From NCBI GenBank assembly GCA_964579825.1, contig CAZOHT010000009.1:1-64000 (forward strand): a stretch of DNA of 64,000 nucleotides, read 5' to 3'. Positions 1 to 7,463 of this stretch are shown in pieces. Position numbers and translations under genes: made by a program. How positions within the stretch are numbered: position 1 is the first letter of the stretch; every line of letters starts with the position of its first letter. The stretch comes from SPCO01 sp964579825. Its GTDB lineage: Bacteria; Chloroflexota; Limnocylindria; Limnocylindrales; CSP1-4. Under the pieces are notes generated by a model. It had not been told where the DNA came from and did no database searches. It saw only the letters and a list, made by a program, of their open reading frames with translations.

Positions 1-2
1 GC

Positions 3-140
3 GCCACCGGGTACTCCCGCGAGACCGGCCTCGAGCGCCTGATGCGCGACGCGAAAGGCGCCCAGATCTACGAGGGCACGAACCAGATCCATCGGATGAT
101 CGTCGCCGACGACCTGTTCCGATCCCTCTCCCCGGGCTGA
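3..140 (+). CDS. Acyl-CoA dehydrogenase, C-terminal fragment (cut by window edge)
   Basis: Only the last 45 codons are in the window. The peptide carries the motif IYEGTNQIHR, typical of the C-terminal helical domain of acyl-CoA dehydrogenases, and ends LFRSLSPG before a TGA. The family catalyses FAD-dependent alpha,beta-dehydrogenation of acyl-CoA thioesters. It lies directly upstream of a thiolase, consistent with a fatty-acid or branched-acyl-CoA degradation group. The substrate cannot be judged from this fragment. Confidence 0.85.
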   Translation, partial: ATGYSRETGLERLMRDAKGAQIYEGTNQIHRMIVADDLFRSLSPG

Positions 141-206
141 CCGGCACGACCGGACATGACCGGCGCAGCGCCGACGGACCGGCACGACCTGACACGCCTG
201 GCGATG

Positions 207-212
207 TAGATT
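207..212 (+). promoter_or_regulatory. Putative -10 box of a leaderless promoter (thiolase)
   Basis: TAGATT lies exactly 6 bases before the ATG at 219, so transcription would begin at or next to the start codon. No Shine-Dalgarno sequence is present. The same geometry recurs at many other operon heads in this window. No clear -35 box is seen. Confidence 0.5.
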
Positions 213-218
213 CGGCGC

Positions 219-1466
219 ATGACCCAAGCAGCCTCCGGCCCGAACGGCCGCGTCTACCTCGTCAGTGCCGCTCGAACGCCGATCGGCAAGTTCGCCGGGG
301 GGCTGTCGGGCGTCCCGGCCGTCGAACTGGGCGGGATCGCCATCCGGGCCGCCGTCGAGCAGGCTGGGCTCGAACCGGCGTCGACCGCCTTCGATGACGT
401 CCTGATGGGCCAGGTCCTCCAGGGTGGCGCCGGCCAGGCACCGGCCAGACAGGCCGTCCTTCGCGCCGGCCTCCCCGATACGACCTCCGCGACGACGATC
501 AATCGCGTCTGCGGCTCCGGGTTGAAGGCGATCATGTTGGCCGCGGCCGAGATCCGGGCGGGCGACGCCGAGCTGGCCATCGCGGGCGGCATGGAGTCGA
601 TGAACGGCGCGCCGTACCTGCTCCCCGGTGCCCGCTTCGGCTACCGGCTCGGCAATGCCGAGATCAAGGACTCGACCGTGAGCGACGGCCTGTGGTGCGC
701 GATCGAAGACTGCCACATGGGCACCCATGCCGAACGCGTCGCGATCAGCGACCACGTCAGTCGGGAGGACCAGGACGCGTTCGCCCTGGCGAGTCACCAG
801 AAGGCGATCGCCGCGATGGACGCCGGCCGGTTCGCCGCGGAACTGGCGCCGGTCACCATCCGCGACGCCAAGGGACGCGAGACCGTCGTCGCGGAGGACG
901 AGAACCCGCGACGTGACTCCACCGCTGAAGCGCTCGCCCGCCTCCGCCCGGTCTTCGCGCTGCCGGACGGCGACGACCGCGGCGAGGCCACCTCGGGCAC
1001 CGTCACCGCCGGCAACGCCCCGGGCATCACGGACGGCGCCGCCGCCACGGTCGTGGCCAGCGAGCGAGCCGTGGAGCAGTACGGCCTCAAGCCGCTTGCC
1101 AGGATCGTCGGGTATGCCCAGGCGGAGGTCGCACCCAAGTGGCTGTTCCTCGCGCCCGTCCAGGGCGTGCGGCGACTCCTCGATCGCATCGAGCTCCCGA
1201 TCGATGCCTTCGACCTCATCGAGATCAACGAGGCGTTCGCCGCCCAGGTGCTGGCCGACGGTCGCGAGCTCGGCTTCGACTGGGACAAGGTGAACGTCAA
1301 TGGCGGCGCGATCGCCCTCGGCCACCCGATCGGGGCCAGTGGCGCTCGCATCGCCGCCACGCTGCTCCACGAACTCGCCCGGCGCGAGGGCCGCTACGGC
1401 CTCGCGACCCTGTGCCTCGGCGGCGGCGGGTCCGTCGCCATGGCCTTCGAAAGGATCCCCGCATGA
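219..1466 (+). CDS. Acetyl-CoA C-acyltransferase (thiolase)
   Basis: A 415-residue thiolase, normal length for the family. The nucleophilic cysteine lies in NRVCGSGLKA (Cys98). The catalytic histidine is in GHPIGASG (about His369) and the second cysteine in CLGGGGS (about Cys399), so all active-site elements are intact. It would condense two acetyl-CoA or cleave 3-ketoacyl-CoA in the cytoplasm. It overlaps the next gene by 4 bases (ATGA), so the two are translationally coupled, and it follows an acyl-CoA dehydrogenase. Whether it acts mainly in beta-oxidation or in acetoacetyl-CoA synthesis cannot be decided from sequence. Confidence 0.93.
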   Translation: MTQAASGPNGRVYLVSAARTPIGKFAGGLSGVPAVELGGIAIRAAVEQAGLEPASTAFDDVLMGQVLQGGAGQAPARQAVLRAGLPDTTSATTINRVCGSGLKAIMLAAAEIRAGDAELAIAGGMESMNGAPYLLPGARFGYRLGNAEIKDSTVSDGLWCAIEDCHMGTHAERVAISDHVSREDQDAFALASHQKAIAAMDAGRFAAELAPVTIRDAKGRETVVAEDENPRRDSTAEALARLRPVFALPDGDDRGEATSGTVTAGNAPGITDGAAATVVASERAVEQYGLKPLARIVGYAQAEVAPKWLFLAPVQGVRRLLDRIELPIDAFDLIEINEAFAAQVLADGRELGFDWDKVNVNGGAIALGHPIGASGARIAATLLHELARREGRYGLATLCLGGGGSVAMAFERIPA

Positions 1467-2983
1467 CCGCCACCACCGAGCCGACCGCCGTCGAGACCCC
1501 GACGTTCCGGCACTACATCGCCGGGGAGTGGTGCGACTCGTCGTCGGGCGAGACGTTCGAGAGCCGCAACCCCGCCGACACGCGCGATGTCGTGGGTCGG
1601 TTCCAGCAGGGGACGAAAGCGGACGTCGCGCGTGCGATCAAGGCCGCCGAGACGGCCTTCCCGATGTGGCGCCGGACGCCCGCCCCCAAGCGCGGCGAGC
1701 TCCTCTACGCCTATGGGGCGCTGATGGCCCAGCACAAGGAGGCGCTTGCCCGCGCGATGACCCGCGAGATGGGCAAGGTCATCGCTGAAGCGCGAGGCGA
1801 CGTCCAGGAGGGCATCGACATCGCCTACCTGATGGCCGGCGAAGGCCGTCGGATGGCCGGCGAGACGGTGCCGTCCGAGCTGCCCGACAAGTGGGCGATG
1901 AGCGTCCGCCAGCCGCTCGGCGTGGCCGGGATCATCACCCCCTGGAACTTCCCGATGGCCATCCCGTGCTGGAAGATGATGCCGGCGCTCGTCACGGGCA
2001 ACACGGTCGTGTTCAAGCCGTCGAGCGACACCCCGCACTGCGCGACGCTCCTCGTCGAGCTGATGCACGAGGCCGGCTTCCCAGCTGGGGTCGTGAACCT
2101 CGTCACCGGCGCCGGCGGCGAGGTGGGTGACGCCATCGTCGAGAGCCCGGACGTGCCGGTCATCTCGTTCACCGGCAGCTCCACGACCGGTCGCCACCTC
2201 GCGGAGAAGGCGGGGAAGCGGCTCAAGCGGCTCTCTCTGGAGCTCGGGGGCAAGAACGGCGTCGTCGTGCTCGCCGATGCGGACCTGGATCTCGCCGCGG
2301 AGGGCATCCTCTGGTCGGCCTTCGGGACGACCGGCCAGCGCTGCACGGCCTGCTCTCGGGTCATCGTCGAGCGCTCCGTCGTGGAGCCGCTCCTCCAGCG
2401 ACTCGAATCGAAGGCGACGACCCTGCGGCTCGGCTCCGGCCTGGAGCCGACGACCGATGTCGGACCGCTCATCAACGGCGGCGCGGTGGACAAGGTCGCG
2501 AGCTACGTGGACGTCGGTCGCGGCGAGGGTGAGCTCGTGGCCGGCGGCGGCCGAGCGACCACCGGCGACCTCCAGCACGGCCACTTCTTCGAACCGACGA
2601 TCTTCGCCGGCGTCGGGGCCATGGACCGGATCGGCCAGGAGGAGATCTTCGGGCCGGTCCTCGCCGTCATTCCCGTCGACGACTACGACGGCGCGATGCT
2701 GGCCCTCAACCAGACCCGCTATGGCCTGTCGTCGAGCATCTTCACGCAGGACGTGAACACGGCCTTCCGGGCGATGCGCGACTTCGAGACGGGGCTCATG
2801 TACGTGAACGCCGGTACGACCGGCGCCGAGACCCATCTTCCGTTCGGTGGCTGGAAGGAGACCGGCAACGGCCACCGAGAGGCAGGCCATGTCGCGCTCG
2901 ACACGTACACCGAGTGGAAGTCGATCTACGTCGACTTCAGCGGCCGACTCCAGCGGGCCCAGATCGACAACCAGCCGAGCTAG
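1463..2983 (+). CDS. NAD(P)+-dependent aldehyde dehydrogenase
   Basis: A 506-residue ALDH-superfamily enzyme. It has the cofactor-domain motif PWNFPMAIPCWK, the SFTGSSTTGR Rossmann turn, LELGGKN with the general-base glutamate (near residue 260), GQRCTA with the catalytic cysteine (Cys294) and EEIFGPVL. The ATG chosen here overlaps the thiolase stop (ATGA); the reading frame stays open further upstream, but only inside the thiolase gene. The C-terminal stretch around NAGTTGAETHLPFGG resembles semialdehyde dehydrogenases more than betaine-aldehyde types. It oxidises an aldehyde or semialdehyde to the acid. The precise substrate is unknown. Confidence 0.92.
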   Translation: MTATTEPTAVETPTFRHYIAGEWCDSSSGETFESRNPADTRDVVGRFQQGTKADVARAIKAAETAFPMWRRTPAPKRGELLYAYGALMAQHKEALARAMTREMGKVIAEARGDVQEGIDIAYLMAGEGRRMAGETVPSELPDKWAMSVRQPLGVAGIITPWNFPMAIPCWKMMPALVTGNTVVFKPSSDTPHCATLLVELMHEAGFPAGVVNLVTGAGGEVGDAIVESPDVPVISFTGSSTTGRHLAEKAGKRLKRLSLELGGKNGVVVLADADLDLAAEGILWSAFGTTGQRCTACSRVIVERSVVEPLLQRLESKATTLRLGSGLEPTTDVGPLINGGAVDKVASYVDVGRGEGELVAGGGRATTGDLQHGHFFEPTIFAGVGAMDRIGQEEIFGPVLAVIPVDDYDGAMLALNQTRYGLSSSIFTQDVNTAFRAMRDFETGLMYVNAGTTGAETHLPFGGWKETGNGHREAGHVALDTYTEWKSIYVDFSGRLQRAQIDNQPS

Positions 2984-2995
2984 TCCGAGGGGCGC

Positions 2996-5062
2996 CTACT
3001 CCTCGGGGTGGGCCGGCGTGCGGTCGAGGATGTCGGCGTCCGAGTCGGCCGCCTCGATGGTCGCTCCGTCGACCTGGTCCGAGCCGGGGTGGACCTGATC
3101 CGGTCCAGAGCCGACGACGGCGCCCTTGACGGCGCCGACCATCGACCCTGCCGCTCCCGCAGCGGCACCCGCCGCCGAAGAAGCGGCCCCGGCGACCGAT
3201 GTCACGGCCTGTGTCCCGGCGCCGATGGCGCCCGTCGTCCCGGCGACGACCGCTCCGACCGTACGCGCTGCCGTGTCCGAGACCCGTCCGCTGACGCCGG
3301 CCACGCCGGACGGCCGGGCCGCGGCCGCGTCTTCTGTCGGCGCCGCCGCCCGGCTCCCGCTGTCCGACACCATCGAGGCGTCCAGGAGGAGCCTCGACAG
3401 GCCGGATCGCGTCGCGACCACGACCACCTCCTCATCCGCATCCAGGGTCTCATCCGAGGGGATGTCCCAACGCGCGTCGTCCGAGCCGGGATCGGCCACG
3501 GCCAGGAGCTTCAAGGAGCCCGGCGCCTCCAGCGATGACGCCAGGCGGCCCTCCAGCCGGGACCCGGCTGGCACACGAAGCCGCGCGAAGAGCACGACCC
3601 GCCGATCGCCCACGGGCACCGTCGCCACGACTTCGGACCGCACGGCGGCCGCAGCGAAGGCGGGGGCTGCCAGGTGCGAGACGCTGCGCGTGAACCGGAT
3701 GCCGAACCCGCGTTGGATCCGCATGGCGAACTCCGGATCGAACAGCCGCACCACCACCCGCAGGTCTGGCCGGATCGCTCGAGCGTTGAGCGCGATGGCG
3801 AGGTTGACGAGGTCATCACTGGTCGCCGCGACGAGGGCGCGCGCGGTGCCCAGGCGAAGGTCGTCGAGGATCTCGCGGTGCCGGGCGTCACCGACCATGA
3901 CCGGGATCCCGGCGGCTCGGGCCGGCGACGTGAACCGGCCGTCCTCGCTGACTTCGACGACCACGACCGGGACGCCTCGGGCGGCGATCCCGTGCGCGAC
4001 GCGGTAGCCGATGGAACCGAGTCCGGCCACGATGACGTGGTCGTGGATGTTGCTCGGGACCGTTCGTCGACCCAGGGTCTGGAGGAGCCGCGATCGGATG
4101 AGCGCGTCCGTGATGAACGCGTAGACGACGGCCACGATGGCCGCGCCGACGAGGCTCAGGAAGATGGCGTACACGCGCAGGGCGCCGTTCTCGGCCGCCC
4201 TCGTCAGGTCGATGGGCAGAGAGGCGCCGGTCAGCAGCGTGATGGCGTAGGACACCGCGTCGAATGGATCCAGGCCGGCCACGACCCAGAAGAAGATCGC
4301 CGACAGGATGGCCAGACCGAACAGGATGGTCACGAACCGCACGAGTCGGCGCTCGGGCCTCGCCAGGCGGGCGCGGAGGGTCGCCAGGAAGCGCCTCACG
4401 GGTCCGGGTCCGCGCGGCCGGGCGGAACGGCGTGTGGCGGCACGAGCGGTCGTCGCCGCGGCCGTGGCCGCGTCGGCGATGTCGATGAGGATCAGGCCAG
4501 GACCGTCGCCGTCGACCTCCGGCAGGACGTCGACGGTCCGATCGGGGTTCAACCGGGCGATCGGCACGGAGCGCTGGCCGGCGGGCGGGTCGTCGGATCC
4601 CCGCGACGACAGCACGCGGCCCGCCAGTTGGAAGCGGCTGCCGGCCTCGCCATCGATGGCGGCGGAGACGAACCCCGGCGCTGCCAGGGCCGATGACGAC
4701 AGGGCGACGGCATCGGGGAAGAGATCCGGGATGTGGGCGCCCACTTCCTGGTCGAACAGGCGCATGACGATCCGGATCGTCGGATTCAGTTCCGTCGCGG
4801 CCAGCGAAGTATTGAGGTTCGCCAGGTCGTCGTCGCCGGTCATGACGATCGCGCCGGCGCCGACCACATCGGCGTCACGGAGGACACGCGGCTGGCGCGG
4901 GTCCCCCACGACGAGCCGGACACCGAGGTTGGCGAGGGTCTCCTCAGCCTCATCGGTCGGTCCGATGGCGACGACTTCCTCCTCGCGCGCCCGCAGCTCG
5001 ATGATGGTCCGCACCCCCAGGTGCCCGACGCCGCAGACGATCACGTGCCCGGTTCGGATCAT
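2996..5062 (-). CDS. Ion-channel-like protein with two RCK/TrkA-N domains
   Basis: A 688-residue protein. A first Rossmann RCK domain (GVGHLG at residues 11-16) is followed by two membrane helices (about 241-263 and 295-318) around a pore-loop-like segment, a second RCK domain (GLGSIG at 347-352) and an Ala/Gly-rich tail from about residue 590. The architecture matches tandem-RCK potassium channels such as CglK-like or Castor-like proteins, in which cytosolic nucleotide or ion binding gates the pore. Oddly, the pore loop reads TLLTGASLPID instead of a TVGYG filter, so potassium selectivity is doubtful. It converges on the aldehyde dehydrogenase with only 12 bases between stops. An upstream TAGACT box 6 bases before the ATG suggests a leaderless mRNA. 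Confidence 0.8.
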   Translation of the reverse strand: MIRTGHVIVCGVGHLGVRTIIELRAREEEVVAIGPTDEAEETLANLGVRLVVGDPRQPRVLRDADVVGAGAIVMTGDDDLANLNTSLAATELNPTIRIVMRLFDQEVGAHIPDLFPDAVALSSSALAAPGFVSAAIDGEAGSRFQLAGRVLSSRGSDDPPAGQRSVPIARLNPDRTVDVLPEVDGDGPGLILIDIADAATAAATTARAATRRSARPRGPGPVRRFLATLRARLARPERRLVRFVTILFGLAILSAIFFWVVAGLDPFDAVSYAITLLTGASLPIDLTRAAENGALRVYAIFLSLVGAAIVAVVYAFITDALIRSRLLQTLGRRTVPSNIHDHVIVAGLGSIGYRVAHGIAARGVPVVVVEVSEDGRFTSPARAAGIPVMVGDARHREILDDLRLGTARALVAATSDDLVNLAIALNARAIRPDLRVVVRLFDPEFAMRIQRGFGIRFTRSVSHLAAPAFAAAAVRSEVVATVPVGDRRVVLFARLRVPAGSRLEGRLASSLEAPGSLKLLAVADPGSDDARWDIPSDETLDADEEVVVVATRSGLSRLLLDASMVSDSGSRAAAPTEDAAAARPSGVAGVSGRVSDTAARTVGAVVAGTTGAIGAGTQAVTSVAGAASSAAGAAAGAAGSMVGAVKGAVVGSGPDQVHPGSDQVDGATIEAADSDADILDRTPAHPEE

Positions 5063-5068
5063 CCGGGC

Positions 5069-5074
5069 AGTCTA
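5069..5074 (-). promoter_or_regulatory. Putative -10 box of a leaderless promoter (RCK channel-like gene)
   Basis: On the minus strand TAGACT ends 6 bases before the ATG at 5062. No ribosome binding site intervenes. It matches the TANNNT plus 6-7 base pattern seen elsewhere in the window. Confidence 0.5.
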
Positions 5075-5106
5075 TCGGCGGAGACCTCGCGCATCTGGTC
5101 GGGAAG

Positions 5107-5136
5107 GCGACATCCAGGCACCGGCTGCGGTATCAT
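5107..5136 (+). promoter_or_regulatory. Probable promoter of tRNA-Lys
   Basis: GCGACA (5107-5112) and TATCAT (5131-5136) are separated by 18 bases. The -10 box ends 11 bases before the mature tRNA 5' end, leaving a few bases of leader for RNase P. Confidence 0.5.
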
Positions 5137-5147
5137 CCCGGCCTCGT

Positions 5148-5222
5148 GGGCCCGTAGCTCAATGGCAGAGCAAGTGACTCTTAATCACTGGGTTGAAGGT
5201 TCAAGTCCTTCCGGGCTCACCA
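5148..5222 (+). tRNA. trnK: tRNA-Lys (anticodon CUU), CCA encoded
   Basis: A full cloverleaf folds by eye: acceptor stem GGGCCCG with CGGGCTC (one G-U pair), D stem GCTC/GAGC, anticodon stem AGTGA/TCACT with loop CTCTTAA (anticodon CTT at 5180-5182), T stem GAAGG/CCTTC with loop TTCAAGT, discriminator A and an encoded CCA at 5220-5222. It reads AAG lysine codons. It is not adjacent to other tRNAs and has its own promoter and terminator-like hairpin. Confidence 0.97.
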
Positions 5223-5241
5223 ACCTCGAGCGAACCCCACC

Positions 5242-5266
5242 GACCCTTGACGATCCGTCAGGGGTC
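5242..5266 (+). terminator. Hairpin downstream of tRNA-Lys, likely terminator
   Basis: GACCC-T-TGACG and CGTCA-G-GGGTC form an 11-bp stem (one T-G pair) around a 3-base loop, 20 bases after the tRNA. There is no T-tract, as for most hairpins in this GC-rich DNA. Confidence 0.5.
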
Positions 5267-5304
5267 TCGCCGTCCCCGGCGCCGGCACGTCGAACGCCGG
5301 CACC

Positions 5305-6093
5305 CTACCGGAACAGGTCGCTCATCCAGCGCCACCGGCGCGGATGGTCCGGGGGATCCTGCGCTCGATCGACGAGCTCGGCGACGTGCGGCCCCAGCAG
5401 CCGCGCCAGGGCGTCGGCCGCCGCCCGGGCAGCCTCCAGTTCGGATGACGTGCCGGGTGCCGGTGCCTCGGAGAGCCCGGCCAGCTCAAGGGCCGTGGTG
5501 GGCGGCAGGATACGCAGGCCGACGCGTCGCCCGCGATACAGGACCTGGGTCCCGCCCAGGGCGACCGGCACGATCGGGGCACCCGTCCGCAGGCCGATCA
5601 GGCCCACGCCACGGCGGAACGCCGTCAGCGTCCCCTCATCGCCCGCCCGCGTCCCTTCGGGATAGATCCCGAAGATCGCGCCCGCGTCGAGGATCGCCTG
5701 GGCGGCCTCGACGTGGACGTCGATATCCAGGCCACCACGATGGACTGGCACCATCCCGCCGAACCGGCGCATCGCCCACTCCATCCCCGGGAACTTGAAG
5801 ATGGCCCCGGCTGAGGCGATGTACCAGATCCGAGGCGCGGTGAACTCCGACATGAGCAGCGGACCGTCGAACCAGCTCCGGTGCGCGGCGCACGCCACGA
5901 TGGACCCGCCGCCTGTCGGCAGGTGCTCCCGGCCCTCGACCGTCACGTCGATGGCGGCCACGTGGCGCGCGGCCCAACGGAAGAGTCGCAGCAGCCCGCG
6001 AGCGAGCGGCCCCGCCCGAGCGCTCGGCGCGCGCCCGAGCCAGGCGAGACCTTCCGGTCCAGCCTTCCCGGCATCCTGCCCCGTGGATGGCAT
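5305..6093 (-). CDS. plsC: 1-acyl-sn-glycerol-3-phosphate acyltransferase family protein
   Basis: A 262-residue PlsC-domain protein. The acyltransferase catalytic motif HX4D appears as AHRSWFD (about residues 90-96), and the glycerol-phosphate binding motif as YPEGTR. It would transfer an acyl chain to lysophosphatidic acid at the inner face of the membrane in phospholipid synthesis. The ATG at 6093 has a good GGAGGA ribosome site. The motif-I residue before the histidine is Ala rather than Asn, as in many high-GC homologs. Lysophospholipid acyltransferases of neighbouring subfamilies cannot be excluded. Confidence 0.87.
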   Translation of the reverse strand: MPSTGQDAGKAGPEGLAWLGRAPSARAGPLARGLLRLFRWAARHVAAIDVTVEGREHLPTGGGSIVACAAHRSWFDGPLLMSEFTAPRIWYIASAGAIFKFPGMEWAMRRFGGMVPVHRGGLDIDVHVEAAQAILDAGAIFGIYPEGTRAGDEGTLTAFRRGVGLIGLRTGAPIVPVALGGTQVLYRGRRVGLRILPPTTALELAGLSEAPAPGTSSELEAARAAADALARLLGPHVAELVDRAQDPPDHPRRWRWMSDLFR

Positions 6094-6160
6094 ACCTCAT
6101 CCTCCCACGCCCGCGGCCCCGCCCGTCGGCACGGATCGGCCCCGCCGCCGCGCCCCGTGC

Positions 6161-6166
6161 TACCCT
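6161..6166 (+). promoter_or_regulatory. Possible -10 box for the carAB transcript
   Basis: TACCCT would start transcription near 6173, just before the first PyrR-type hairpin. It is placed by position and by resemblance to the TACCCT box at 20209. No -35 element is recognisable. Confidence 0.35.
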
Positions 6167-6183
6167 GAGGTCGTCCTTTCATG

Positions 6184-6224
6184 GCCGGTCCTGTGAGGCT
6201 GGCGTATCGGTCCCGTGAGGCCGG
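6184..6224 (+). promoter_or_regulatory. Tandem PyrR-type binding hairpins in the carAB leader RNA
   Basis: Two RNA elements match the known PyrR recognition consensus ARUCCNGNGAGGYU. Site 1 is GGTCCTGTGAGGCT (6187-6200, 13 of 14) and site 2 is GGTCCCGTGAGGCC (6209-6222, 12 of 14). Each can form a stem closed by CC/GG around a 5-base loop ending GUGA, with flanking pairs (GCC/GGC around site 1). The second hairpin ends 4 bases before the AAGGAGG ribosome site of the leader ORF. PyrR bound to UMP would be expected to stabilise the hairpins and block expression. pyrR itself is not in the window. Confidence 0.72.
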
Positions 6225-6237
6225 CGAAGGAGGCTAG

Positions 6238-6306
6238 ATGTCAGCGCATGTCCTCGCCCACCACGCCCCTGGGGCTGGTGGGTTCGTTGTGTCCGCCGTC
6301 GCGTGA
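6238..6306 (+). CDS. Short leader peptide coupled to carA (22 codons)
   Basis: An ATG 4 bases after a perfect AAGGAGG (6227-6233) opens a 22-codon frame beginning MSAHVLAHH and ending in TGA at 6304-6306. The stop overlaps the GTG start of carA (GTGA), the same coupling seen between carA and carB. carA has no other ribosome site, so translation of this peptide probably brings ribosomes to carA. The ribosome site lies right behind two PyrR-type hairpins, which makes this the likely control point. No pyrimidine- or arginine-specific codon bias is evident. The reading is by eye. Confidence 0.6.
   Translation: MSAHVLAHHAPGAGGFVVSAVA
6257..6282 (+). promoter_or_regulatory. Strong hairpin inside the leader ORF (attenuator or spacer hairpin)
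   Basis: CCCACCA (6257-6263), a bulged C, GCCC, a 3-base loop, GGGC and TGGTGGG (6276-6282) form an 11-bp stem, followed by a T-enriched stretch TTCGTTGTGT. It could be an intrinsic terminator for attenuation or a hairpin that translating ribosomes must open to reach carA. Confidence 0.5.
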
Positions 6307-7463
6307 TCGTCCCACCGCCACCGCGCGCTTCGGCCGTCGTCGATCCCCGGATCGGCGACCTCGGGCCGGCGTTGCTGGCGCTGGAGGATGGGACCGTCTT
6401 CCCGGGGATCGCCTTCGGGGCGCCGGTCGCGTCGGGTGGCGACCTCGTCGTGAACACGAGCCAGACCGGCTACCAGGAGGTCTGCACCGACCCGTCCTAC
6501 GCCGGCCAGGTGGTCGTGATGACCTACCCGCTCATCGGCAACTACGGTCGGCTGCACGCCGACGACCAATCCATCCGGCCGTGGCTTCGGGGGCTCGTCG
6601 TCGCCAACGCCACCGCGGCGGTCCTCGACGACGCCCGGCAGCTGGCGTCCCTCCTGCGCGAGGCCTCGATCCCGGCGATCGCCGGCGTGGACACCCGGGC
6701 GCTAGCCCGCCACCTCCGTACGAGCGGCAGCCTCCGGGCGATCGTCACGGCGCCCGGAGCCGTGGACGTGGAGCGTGCCGTGGCCGCGGCCCGTGCCGTG
6801 ACCCGCTGGGAGGACCAGGACTTCGTGCGCCAGGTCTCGCCGCCGGACGTGACGGAGTACGGCGACGCGGGTGACCCGGGGCCGCGGATCGGGATCGTGG
6901 ACCTGGGTCTCAAGACCAACATCGTCCGGGCGATGCGACACCGCGGCGCCAGGGTCCGCATCTTCCCGCACACGGCGACCGCCGCCGAGGTCCTCGCTGC
7001 GGACATCGATGGCGTCATCCTGTCGCCCGGACCCGGCGACCCGGCTCGACTCACCGATCAGGTCGCCCTGGCGCGGGCGGTCATCGACGACGGCCGACCG
7101 CTCCTGGGCATCTGTCTCGGCCACCAGATCGTCGGGCGCGCCGCGGGCGCCGAGACGAGCCGACTCACGTTCGGACACCACGGGGCGAACCACCCGGTCC
7201 AGGACCTGGAACTGGGTCTCGTCCAGGTGACCGCGCAGAATCACGAGGTCCAGGTCGTTGGTCCCACGCTCCCGGAGCGGAGCGGGTTCCGAGTCAGCCA
7301 GGTGAACCTGAACGACGGGTCGGTCGAGGGCCTGCGGCACCGCGAGCTGCCGATCGAGACCGTCCAGTACCACCCGGAAGGGGCGCCCGGACCCCTGGAT
7401 GCGCTCGCCGTGTTCGATCGGTTCGTGGCCGCGGCCCAACAGCGTTCGGGTTCGCGCTCGTGA
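6303..7463 (+). CDS. carA: Carbamoyl-phosphate synthase small (glutaminase) subunit
   Basis: 386 residues, the usual length. The N-terminal CPSase small domain contains TSQTGYQEV. The class I glutamine amidotransferase domain has PGPGDP, the nucleophile in LLGICLGHQ (Cys271) and the catalytic histidine region YHPEGAPGP. It hydrolyses glutamine and channels ammonia to CarB for carbamoyl phosphate (pyrimidines and arginine). The GTG start overlaps the leader-ORF stop, and the gene overlaps carB by 4 bases. Regulation is probably through the PyrR-type leader. Confidence 0.96.
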   Translation: MIVPPPPRASAVVDPRIGDLGPALLALEDGTVFPGIAFGAPVASGGDLVVNTSQTGYQEVCTDPSYAGQVVVMTYPLIGNYGRLHADDQSIRPWLRGLVVANATAAVLDDARQLASLLREASIPAIAGVDTRALARHLRTSGSLRAIVTAPGAVDVERAVAAARAVTRWEDQDFVRQVSPPDVTEYGDAGDPGPRIGIVDLGLKTNIVRAMRHRGARVRIFPHTATAAEVLAADIDGVILSPGPGDPARLTDQVALARAVIDDGRPLLGICLGHQIVGRAAGAETSRLTFGHHGANHPVQDLELGLVQVTAQNHEVQVVGPTLPERSGFRVSQVNLNDGSVEGLRHRELPIETVQYHPEGAPGPLDALAVFDRFVAAAQQRSGSRS

